A stretch of 64,000 nt of DNA, taken from positions 24,146 to 88,145 of the forward strand of contig JBDHVW010000029.1 in NCBI GenBank assembly GCA_039809865.1, given 5' to 3'. The position numbers and the translations under genes are program-made. Of the stretch, positions 17,944-24,842 are shown one piece after another. The DNA is from QWHO01 sp039809865. GTDB taxonomy: Bacteria; Vulcanimicrobiota; Xenobia; Xenobiales; QWHO01. Positions within the stretch are counted from its first letter, which is position 1. Every line of letters begins with the position of its first letter. The notes beneath the pieces were generated by a model. That model was not told the origin of the DNA. It saw nothing but the letters and a program-made list of their open reading frames with translations, and ran no database searches.

Positions 17944-18210
17944 TCAGGCCCCTTTCCCCTTCAGCCAGCCCAGCAGGCGCTGCCAGAACGTGAGCTTCTT
18001 GCGGCGGGCCGCTTCCTCGGCCAGCAGAAAGTCGCGCTGCTGCTTCAAGCGGTCCAGGACCTGCTGGGGAATGCGGATCTTCTCCCCGCAAAAGAGACAC
18101 TGCACCGTGTCGCCGGCCGTGAGCGTGTCCAGCGGCAGGTCGGACATCCGATTCTTGCAGTTGGGGCAACCAGGCGCGGCCGCCAGGCCGACTTTGGCGA
18201 ACTCCGTCAC
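17944..18210 (-). CDS. Small zinc-ribbon protein
   Basis: 88 residues from a GTG at 18210, chosen because longer starts run into the LysR gene, which ends at 18240. Two CxxC knuckles (CPNCK at 15-19 and CLFCGE at 38-43) form a probable zinc ribbon. A helical, basic tail follows (LDRLKQQRDFLLAEEAARRKKLTFWQRLLGWLKGK) that may bind membrane or nucleic acid. It sits 47 bases upstream of the large helical protein and may be co-expressed with it. Family and partner unknown; the start is uncertain and no good ribosome binding site is visible. Confidence 0.6.
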   Translation of the reverse strand: MTEFAKVGLAAAPGCPNCKNRMSDLPLDTLTAGDTVQCLFCGEKIRIPQQVLDRLKQQRDFLLAEEAARRKKLTFWQRLLGWLKGKGA

Positions 18211-18239
18211 GAGGCGGAAAGTTTCCAGCGCCGAGGGTC

Positions 18240-19124
18240 TCAGGCCTGCAGGGCGGGGTGCCGGCGAAGGCCCGCGGTGAGGCTGTCGAGCAAGAGCCGC
18301 ACCTTGAGCGACTTCCTCCGCGCCTCGTGATGCAGCACGTGGATCGGCCAGGGGTCGCGCTCGTGCTCGGGGAGCAGCAGAACCAGCCGGCCGGCCTGCA
18401 CCGACTCGGCCACCTGATAGGACAGGTGACGGGCGACGCCCCACCCGGCCAGGGCCGCGTCCAGGGAGGCCTGAACGCTGTTGACGTTCAACCGCGGCCG
18501 AAGGCGCACCGAGGTCGTGCGGAACGTCCAGCGAGACTGCTGCCCGAAGGTGCCGATCAGGCGGTGCTGGCTCACCTCGGCCGGCTCGCGCGGGGAGCCG
18601 TGCCGGGCGAGATACTCCGGCGACGCGACCAGCACGCGCCGCACCGTTCCCACCGGGGTCGCGAACAACGCCGAGTCAGGCAGCTTGCCGATCCGCACGG
18701 CCAGGTCGTGCCCTTCCTCGGGCAGGCTGACGACGCGGTCGAGCAGCATCACCCGCGCCTCGACGCGCGGGTAGAGGTCGAGAAAGTCTCGCACGATGGG
18801 CAGGACGAAGCTCTGTCCAAAGAGCACCGGCGCCGTCAGGCCGATCATTCCCTGGGGCGCGCCTTGCTCGCCGCGCATCCACTCCTCGGTCTCCTCGACC
18901 TCGTGCAGGATGCGTCGGCAATCCTCCAGGTAGCGCGCGCCGGCCTCGGTGAGCGACAGGCTGCGCGTGGTGCGGTGCATGAGCCGGGTGCCCAGGTGCT
19001 TCTCCAGCGCGGCCAACGAGCGGGTCACGGCCGGGGCCGACAGGTCGAGCTTCTGCGCCGCGCCGGCCAGACTGCCCGACTCGGCCACCGTCACGAAGAC
19101 TCGCATTGCAAGAAATCGGTCCAT
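18240..19124 (-). CDS. LysR-family transcriptional regulator
   Basis: 294 residues. An N-terminal winged helix-turn-helix spans residues 1-60 (MRVFVTVAESGSLAGAAQKL, LSAPAVTRSLAALEKHLGTRLMHRT) and is followed by a linker helix and a periplasmic-binding-like effector domain from about residue 90. This is the CrgA/DmlR-type layout. It diverges from a pyridoxamine-phosphate-oxidase-like gene with an 88-base gap. A perfect 9-bp inverted repeat at 19134-19156 and an extra half-site inside its own first codons suggest autoregulation and control of the neighbour. The effector is unknown. Confidence 0.92.
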   Translation of the reverse strand: MDRFLAMRVFVTVAESGSLAGAAQKLDLSAPAVTRSLAALEKHLGTRLMHRTTRSLSLTEAGARYLEDCRRILHEVEETEEWMRGEQGAPQGMIGLTAPVLFGQSFVLPIVRDFLDLYPRVEARVMLLDRVVSLPEEGHDLAVRIGKLPDSALFATPVGTVRRVLVASPEYLARHGSPREPAEVSQHRLIGTFGQQSRWTFRTTSVRLRPRLNVNSVQASLDAALAGWGVARHLSYQVAESVQAGRLVLLLPEHERDPWPIHVLHHEARRKSLKVRLLLDSLTAGLRRHPALQA

Positions 19125-19133
19125 TCATGCCCT

Positions 19134-19156
19134 ATTCTTGCATCCTGTGCAAGAAT
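19134..19156. promoter_or_regulatory. LysR-type operator (perfect inverted repeat)
   Basis: ATTCTTGCA at 19134-19142 and TGCAAGAAT at 19148-19156 are perfect complements around TCCTG, which also fits the T-N11-A rule of LysR sites. A third half-site TGCAAGAA lies at 19107-19114 inside the first codons of the regulator. It lies between the divergent LysR and PNPOx-like genes, 9 bases upstream of the LysR start. Confidence 0.85.
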
Positions 19157-19212
19157 GCCTTTCGCCGCGGACCATTTTTTTGCGAGCGTCGGGCGGCTAA
19201 GCTGAACCCATC

Positions 19213-19710
19213 ATGGCAAGAGCATTCACCAACATCGCCTTCACCCCCAGCGTCAAAGCCGAACAGGAGCGCCACGGCAGCCGTAAGTCCTATGCGCGGC
19301 TCGAAGGGGAGGCCGAGGACGTCTTCGGTCCCGCCGAAAGAGCGTTCATCCGCGCCCGCGACGGCTTCTACCTGGCCACGGTCAATCAGGACGGTTGGCC
19401 CTACATCCAGTTCCGGGGCGGCCCGAAGGGCTTCCTGGAAACTCCGGATCCCCGCACTTTGAGCTTCATCGACCTGACTGGCAACAAGCAGTTCCTGACC
19501 GTCGGGAATCTGAAGGACAATGACCGCGTGGCCCTCTTCCTGATGGACTACCCAAACCAGAGGCGGCTCAAGATCTGGGGCCGGGCCCGGGTGGTCGAGA
19601 GCCCGACCGAGCGGCGCATCGTCATCGACCTGGCGGCCTTCGACTGGAACTGTCCGCAGCACATCCCCCGGCGCTTCACCCTGGAAGAGCTGGAAGAGCT
19701 GGGAGCCTAG
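19213..19710 (+). CDS. Pyridoxamine 5'-phosphate oxidase-like flavoprotein
   Basis: 165 residues with a split-barrel FMN-binding fold: FYLATVNQDGWPYIQFRGGPKGF, LSFIDLTGNKQFLTVGNLKDNDRVALFLMDYPNQRRLKIWGRARV. This resembles the PNPOx-like 'general stress' flavoproteins rather than PdxH itself. It probably reduces or binds a small substrate through FMN; the substrate is unknown. Divergent from the LysR regulator and very likely its target, given the operator between them. The 3' end overlaps the convergent nucleotidyltransferase gene by 4 bases. Confidence 0.88.
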   Translation: MARAFTNIAFTPSVKAEQERHGSRKSYARLEGEAEDVFGPAERAFIRARDGFYLATVNQDGWPYIQFRGGPKGFLETPDPRTLSFIDLTGNKQFLTVGNLKDNDRVALFLMDYPNQRRLKIWGRARVVESPTERRIVIDLAAFDWNCPQHIPRRFTLEELEELGA

Positions 19711-20471
19711 CGCTCGCGCAGCACCTGGCAGGCCACCTCGTAGTCGGCCGGCTCGTCCACGTCGATGGCGAGCTCGGGGTAGGGGCAAACGATGGGGACG
19801 AGCTTCAGCCCGAAGTGCCGGCCCGCGATGCGGGCGAACGTCTCCATCTTGAGGCGGTGAAAGAAATGCACCCCCAGCATGTAGACCAGCCCCAGCCCGG
19901 GTCCCAGGGCCATGGCCGAGCGGACCGGGCTCAGGCGTTGCTGGTAGACGGGGTCGATGCGATCCATCGCCTCGCGCACCTCGAGCACGTCCGGATTGAC
20001 CAGCGCCAGATTGCCGTGGCACATGACGCCGTCCTTGAACGGGCTCATGTACTTGCGAATCTGGTTGAAAGGCGCGTGGAAGCGCTCCTCGGGCACCATC
20101 GCCAGGTAGAAGTCGCCGCGCGGACGTTGCTTGCACAGGGCCAGGAACTGCTCCACCATCGGCTTCTGGACCATCGGGAGGTCCCCCGGAACCAGCAACA
20201 CATAGGGGTCGTCGGGAAACATGCGCAGTGCCTGGATCAGGCTCTCGAGTAGATTCTTGCCCGGGGGAGCGAAGGTGTGCGGCCCGGTTACCGGAGCCAG
20301 CAGCTTCTCGTCCCCCACGATGCCGATCTCGTCCACGGCGCCATCCAGCGCCTCCATCACGTAACTGATGAGCGGACGGCCGGCGATCTCGACCAGGGCC
20401 TTACAGCCTGGCTTGTAGCCTTCGTAGAGAGAGCGTCGATTGACCCCTCCGGCCACGATGACGGCGCGCAT
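19707..20471 (-). CDS. MobA-like nucleotidyltransferase
   Basis: 254 residues from the ATG at 20471, 5 bases after GAGAAGG. The N terminus AVIVAGGVNRRSLYEGYKPG is a variant of the NTP-transferase signature LAGGxSxRxG...K, and ALVEIAGRPLISYVMEAL continues it. LLVPGDLPMV supplies the metal-binding Asp. The C-terminal part (AIDVDEPADYEVA) matches the family's usual ending. This NTP_transf_3 group moves a nucleotidyl group to molybdopterin, sugars or phosphoalcohols. No molybdenum or sugar genes are adjacent, so the substrate is unclear. Confidence 0.85.
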   Translation of the reverse strand: MRAVIVAGGVNRRSLYEGYKPGCKALVEIAGRPLISYVMEALDGAVDEIGIVGDEKLLAPVTGPHTFAPPGKNLLESLIQALRMFPDDPYVLLVPGDLPMVQKPMVEQFLALCKQRPRGDFYLAMVPEERFHAPFNQIRKYMSPFKDGVMCHGNLALVNPDVLEVREAMDRIDPVYQQRLSPVRSAMALGPGLGLVYMLGVHFFHRLKMETFARIAGRHFGLKLVPIVCPYPELAIDVDEPADYEVACQVLRER

Positions 20472-20522
20472 GATTTTGCCTTCTCCCGAGGACGCCCGCA
20501 CCCTGCGTGGAAACTGCTGGGT

Positions 20523-22565
20523 ATGAAACGTTTCCTGGCACTCATCCTTTTGCTCGCGGTCGTGGCCTGGGCCGAGCCCGTGAAGAAATCTCACGTGGAG
20601 TCCGAGCTCGTCAGCGATCAGACGGTGGTGGCGCCGGGCAGCACGTTCTGGGTGGCCCTGCGGCTCAAGATGGATCCGGAGTGGCACACTTACTGGCAGT
20701 ACGTCGGGGACGCGGGTCTGTCCACCACGATCGAATGGACCTTGCCCGAGGGCGTCAAGGCGGGAGCTTTGCAGTGGCCGGTCCCGAGCGTTCTGGCCGT
20801 GCAGGGGGTCGTCAGCTACGGCTATTCGGGCGAGACCTACCTCCTGACGGAGTTTCAGGCCGCTCCCGACCTCAAGCCGGGCCCCCTCCCGATCAAAGCG
20901 AAGGTAAGCTACCTCGCTTGCAAGGAGTCATGCATCCCGGGGAAGGCCGACCTCGAGCTGACGCTGCAGTCGGGGGCCGCGGCGCAGCCCTCACCGCAGG
21001 CCGCGACGCTCGAGCAAGCGCGCCAGAGCCTGCCGGAGCCTCTCGCCACGACGCCCAGCGTCTGGCTCGAGAACGGCTCGATCGTGGTTCCCGTGAGTGG
21101 CGCCAAAGCCAGGTTCTTTCCTTACGGCGAGGGGCAAATCGTGCTTGCCAGCGAGCAGAGCCTCGTGGATGCGCAGCTCCACCTCAAGCCGGCCGACCCA
21201 CCCCCGAAGCGGATTTCCGGCGTGCTGGTGGTGGACGACAAAGGCTTCGTGCTGGACGCCGCCATCGGGCCGAAGCCGGAGGCAGGGGCCACCCAGACCG
21301 CCCAGCCGGCGGCGACCTTCTGGCCGGCCCTGCTCGGGGCTTTCCTGGGCGGCTTGGTGCTGAACTTGATGCCCTGCGTGTTTCCGGTTCTCTCGCTCAA
21401 GGTGCTGAGCCTGGTCGAGGCGGCCGGCGAGGACAAAGGCAAGCCCTGGGTCCACGGCGCCCTGTATTCGCTGGGCGTGCTTCTGTCGTTCTGGGTCCTG
21501 GCGGGCGCGCTCCTCGCGTTCAAAGCCGCCGGCCAGGGCGTGGGTTGGGGCTTTCAGAACCAGTTTCCGGCAATCATCATTTTCCAGGCCCTCCTGTTTT
21601 TCGGGGTCGGTCTCAACCTGCTGGGCGTGTTCGAAGTCGGCGTCGGCCTGACGCGCCTGAGCGACGTGGCCGACCGCAAGTCCGGCCTGGCCGGGGCGCT
21701 CTGGGGCGGAGTGCTGGCCACGCTGGTCGCCACCCCCTGCACCGCGCCGTTCATGGGCGCCGCCATCAACTTCGCGCTGGGCGCGCCCGCCGTCCAGACG
21801 GTACTGATCTTCACGGCCCTGGGTCTGGGCATGGCCTTCCCCTACATGTTGTTGACCAGCGTGCCCGCGCTGCTCAGCTTCGTGCCCCGGCCGGGTCCGT
21901 GGATGGAGAGCTTCAAGCAGTTCCTGGCTTTCCCCATGCTGGCGGCGGCGGGCTATATGCTGTGGATTCTGGGCAAGCAGAGCGGCGTCAACGCGATGGC
22001 TTACCTGGTGGAAGCCCTGGTCCTGATCGGGATGGCCGGGTGGGCTTACGGCCGCTGGGGATTCGCCGTCAAAGCGGGCACCCGCGCTAAGGGAATGGCC
22101 TTCGCTTTTCTCATGCTCTGCTGTGGCCTCGGGTTGGCCTACCTGGCCGTGCAGGAGCAGCCTGAGGACGGGCCCAAGCAGGCCCACAGCAACGAGATCT
22201 GGCAGCCGTTCTCGGCCGAGAAGCTGGCCGAGCTGCGCTCCCAGGGCAAGCCCGTGTTCGTAGACTTCACCGCCGCCTGGTGCTTCAGTTGCCAGGTCAA
22301 CGAGAAGAATGGGCTCAAGCCCGCGGAGGTCCAGAAAGCCTTCAAAGACCGCGGCATCGTTCTGCTCAAAGCCGACTGGACGCGCTACGACGAAGCCATC
22401 ACCCAGGAGCTGAAAAAATTCAACCGCGCCGGTGTGCCGCTCTACGTCCTGTATCCAGCCAAAGGCGAGCCCTACGTGTTGCCGGAAGTGCCGCTCCTCA
22501 CGCCCAGCGACGTGCTCAAGGCTTTGGAGCCGATCCCTGTCCTGACCAGCTCTTCAGCTGGCTAG
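20523..22565 (+). CDS. dsbD: Thiol:disulfide interchange protein DsbD/ScsB type
   Basis: 680 residues. A signal peptide (to about residue 18) leads into a periplasmic N-terminal domain with the redox cysteines LACKESC. Then come eight membrane helices carrying the paired transmembrane cysteines NLMPCVFPVLSLK and ATPCTAPFMG, and a C-terminal thioredoxin domain with WCFSC (residues about 575-580). All three electron-relay cysteine pairs are present. It moves electrons from cytoplasmic thioredoxin to periplasmic or secreted substrates. The start at 20523 gives a clean signal peptide; no strong ribosome binding site precedes it. The 3' end overlaps the convergent gene by 50 bases. Confidence 0.95.
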   Translation: MKRFLALILLLAVVAWAEPVKKSHVESELVSDQTVVAPGSTFWVALRLKMDPEWHTYWQYVGDAGLSTTIEWTLPEGVKAGALQWPVPSVLAVQGVVSYGYSGETYLLTEFQAAPDLKPGPLPIKAKVSYLACKESCIPGKADLELTLQSGAAAQPSPQAATLEQARQSLPEPLATTPSVWLENGSIVVPVSGAKARFFPYGEGQIVLASEQSLVDAQLHLKPADPPPKRISGVLVVDDKGFVLDAAIGPKPEAGATQTAQPAATFWPALLGAFLGGLVLNLMPCVFPVLSLKVLSLVEAAGEDKGKPWVHGALYSLGVLLSFWVLAGALLAFKAAGQGVGWGFQNQFPAIIIFQALLFFGVGLNLLGVFEVGVGLTRLSDVADRKSGLAGALWGGVLATLVATPCTAPFMGAAINFALGAPAVQTVLIFTALGLGMAFPYMLLTSVPALLSFVPRPGPWMESFKQFLAFPMLAAAGYMLWILGKQSGVNAMAYLVEALVLIGMAGWAYGRWGFAVKAGTRAKGMAFAFLMLCCGLGLAYLAVQEQPEDGPKQAHSNEIWQPFSAEKLAELRSQGKPVFVDFTAAWCFSCQVNEKNGLKPAEVQKAFKDRGIVLLKADWTRYDEAITQELKKFNRAGVPLYVLYPAKGEPYVLPEVPLLTPSDVLKALEPIPVLTSSSAG

Positions 22566-23097
22566 ACCAGTTGCCGGCCTTGCTCTCGCTGACGTACTTC
22601 ACCAGCCCCACGCCGGGCGCGTAATAGCTGGTCTGCTTCAGGGAGCCCCCGGCCTGGGTCGTGGTCGTCTCCACGACGAGGCAGGTGAACGTGCCCGCGG
22701 GTACCTTGATCTGAGACGTGGAGACGATCTTGTTGCTGTCGGTGATGTCCGCGCTGGGCCCCAGCTTGCCGGTCCAGGTCCAGGTCGTCCCGGGCTTCAG
22801 AGGCCCCTTCAGATAGGGCCGGAACGGCTTGTACTCGGCCTTCGTGCCGTCGGGATCCTCCATCCCCGTGAGCTCCAGGCCCTCGGCGTCCTTGAGATAC
22901 CATTCCTGGGTCAGCACGGCCGGCATGATGGTGCGCACCAGGGCCTTCTGGCCCTCCACACGGGCCACCTCGACGGTGTACTCGAACTTTTGCGCCCCCA
23001 CGAACTGGTAGGTCCACTTCATACCCGTCTTGAGGGGAAAGTAGTCCGGCTCGGCCACAGCGACCGCGATCAAGAGCAACAACAGCAGGCGTTTCAT
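22516..23097 (-). CDS. Exported protein of unknown function, coupled to a kinase
   Basis: 193 residues from the ATG at 23097, which overlaps the kinase stop (ATGA). A signal peptide (MKRLLLLLLIAVAVA) precedes a beta-rich domain (YFPLKTGMKWTYQF, VEVARVEGQKALVRTIM, KVPAGTFTCLVVET, YYAPGVGLVKYVSES). This is the pattern of the small exported beta-sandwich proteins that begin with a PLxxGxxWxY motif. Function unknown. The last 50 bases are antisense to the end of dsbD, an unusually long convergent overlap in which both proteins have low-complexity tails. Confidence 0.8.
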   Translation of the reverse strand: MKRLLLLLLIAVAVAEPDYFPLKTGMKWTYQFVGAQKFEYTVEVARVEGQKALVRTIMPAVLTQEWYLKDAEGLELTGMEDPDGTKAEYKPFRPYLKGPLKPGTTWTWTGKLGPSADITDSNKIVSTSQIKVPAGTFTCLVVETTTTQAGGSLKQTSYYAPGVGLVKYVSESKAGNWSSQLKSWSGQGSAPKP

Positions 23098-24278
23098 CGC
23101 TTGTTGTCCAGCAGGCCTTCCAGCACTTGCAGCCAGAGCGGCGTCTGCTTCTTCTCCGGCTCTTTCTGCCTGGGCCCACCCAGAGCCGCCGGGGGCGGCG
23201 GGGGGGGAGTGGGCGTGGGAACCTTGCTGCGCCGGTTGGAGCTGCGCCGCTTGGAGGGGGCGGGGGGCGGCGGGGCGGCCGCGGGCGCCGCGGGAAACGC
23301 GTTCTTGAGCAGCTTCTCCACCTCGAGCCGTTCCAGCCAGACGCCCCCGCAATGGGGACAGGTCTCGAGCTGCACGCTCGATTGCTGCACCGTGCGCAGC
23401 AGGGCGGCGCAGCTCAAGCAGCGGCGCCCCGGCGCGCTGACCGCCATGGTCGCCGGATGCGAAGCCGTCAGGCCCAGCAGGGCGCGGACCTCGGCCACGT
23501 TGGCCGGACGATTCTGGGGATAGACCTCCAGCAGCTTGCCGACCGCGCGCCAGACCTCGTCGGTGACGGTGGCGTTGTCGTCCGGCTTCTTCAGCTGCGG
23601 GTTGGTGACGCGCAGCGGCGCCTCGGGCAGATGCTTGCCCGTCAGCAGGAAATACATCGTGGCGCCCAGCGAGTACAGGTCGGTGCGCTGGTCGGTGCCG
23701 CCCCCGCCGTACTGCTCCAGCGGCGCATACCCTTCCGAGCCCATCCCGCTGACGATCGCCTTGGTGCGCGATCCGGGCGTCATCATCTTGGCCAGGCCGA
23801 AATCGATCAGGCGCAGGCGGTTGTCGGCTCCCAGCATGACGTTGGCGGGCTTGAGATCGCGCACGATCACGGGCGGATTGCGCGTGTGCAGGAACTCGAG
23901 CACGTCGAGCAACTGCCCGGTCCACTCCAGCACCTTGCGCTGGCTGAGGCGGCGCGGCGCCAGCTCCACGATCTGCTCCAGGGTGCGGCCCTCGATGAAC
24001 TCCATCACGAGGTAAGGCATCTGCTGGTCCATGAAAAGATCCATGATCGCCGCCAGGTTGGGATGATCCAGCGTGGCCAGAATGCGCGCCTCTTCCTGAA
24101 ACTGCTCGACGAAGCGCCACTGCTCGGCCGGGTCCTGGCTGAGCTGTTGCAGCATCTTCACGGCGACCTGGCGGTCCAGCCCGAGATGCGTGGCGAGATA
24201 GACCTGGCTCATGCCCCCCTGTCCCAGCATGCGCTCGATACGATAACGGCGCTGCAGCAGCGAGCCGGGTGGCAGCAC
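23094..24278 (-). CDS. Serine/threonine protein kinase with C-terminal zinc-knuckle
   Basis: 394 residues from a GTG. Residues about 10-265 form a Hanks-type kinase: GQGGMSQVY glycine loop, VAVKML lysine, RDLKPANVML catalytic loop, DFGLAK and SEGYAPLEQY. The usual HRD histidine is a valine (IVRDLKP), a substitution seen in some active bacterial kinases. After the kinase come CLSC and CPHCGGVWLERLEVEKLL, a TFIIB-like zinc finger, then a proline-rich basic tail. No membrane segment, so cytoplasmic. Operon order is macrodomain, kinase, exported protein, with 1-base spacing and overlap. Substrates unknown. Confidence 0.9.
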   Translation of the reverse strand: MLPPGSLLQRRYRIERMLGQGGMSQVYLATHLGLDRQVAVKMLQQLSQDPAEQWRFVEQFQEEARILATLDHPNLAAIMDLFMDQQMPYLVMEFIEGRTLEQIVELAPRRLSQRKVLEWTGQLLDVLEFLHTRNPPVIVRDLKPANVMLGADNRLRLIDFGLAKMMTPGSRTKAIVSGMGSEGYAPLEQYGGGGTDQRTDLYSLGATMYFLLTGKHLPEAPLRVTNPQLKKPDDNATVTDEVWRAVGKLLEVYPQNRPANVAEVRALLGLTASHPATMAVSAPGRRCLSCAALLRTVQQSSVQLETCPHCGGVWLERLEVEKLLKNAFPAAPAAAPPPPAPSKRRSSNRRSKVPTPTPPPPPPAALGGPRQKEPEKKQTPLWLQVLEGLLDNKR

Positions 24279-24279
24279 G

Positions 24280-24804
24280 TTAGCTCAGCAGAGGCCGGTA
24301 GACGGCCTCGTCACCCGCCGAGAACACCACGAAGCGCACTTCGTCGAGCCGGCCCGGGTTCTGGGCCACGAACTCGCGCACCGTCTCGACGGCTACTTTC
24401 GCGGCCAGCTTGATGGGGTAGCCGTAGGCTCCGGTCGAGATGCTGGGAAATGCGATCGTGCGCGCATCGTTGGCCAGCGCCAGAGCCAGCGCGTTGCGGT
24501 AGCAGCTGGCCAGCGTCTCGGCCTCCTGGGAGCGGCCGCCCTCGAAGAACGGGCCCACCGTGTGCACCACGTAGCGAGCTTTGAGGTTGCCGGCCGTGGT
24601 GAGGACCGCCTGACCGGCGGGGCAGGGAGGGTGACCTCGCTCGGCCCGGACGGCCTTGCACGCTTCCATGATGGCGGGCCCTCCGGCCCGGTGGATCGCC
24701 CCGTCCACTCCGCCGCCGCCAGCCAGGCCCGAGTTGGCCGCGTTCACGATGATGTCCACCTGTTCGGCGGTAATGTCGCCCTGCTTGAGCACCAGCCTCG
24801 TCAT
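24280..24804 (-). CDS. Macrodomain protein (O-acetyl-ADP-ribose/ADP-ribosyl hydrolase-like)
   Basis: 174 residues, a single Macro domain covering the whole protein. The ligand-binding signatures are present: IIVNAANSGLAGGGGVDGAIHRAGG near the N terminus and FPSISTGAYGYP near residue 120. Family members de-acetylate O-acetyl-ADP-ribose or remove ADP-ribose from protein, RNA or DNA. The ATG at 24804 fits the conserved RLVLKQGDIT start. Immediately upstream of the kinase gene on the same strand (1 base apart), which suggests a shared signalling or stress role; this is inference. Confidence 0.93.
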   Translation of the reverse strand: MTRLVLKQGDITAEQVDIIVNAANSGLAGGGGVDGAIHRAGGPAIMEACKAVRAERGHPPCPAGQAVLTTAGNLKARYVVHTVGPFFEGGRSQEAETLASCYRNALALALANDARTIAFPSISTGAYGYPIKLAAKVAVETVREFVAQNPGRLDEVRFVVFSAGDEAVYRPLLS

Positions 24805-24842
24805 GAGAAGCCTGGTTCGCCCGGGGGGAGTCGATCCCTCGC

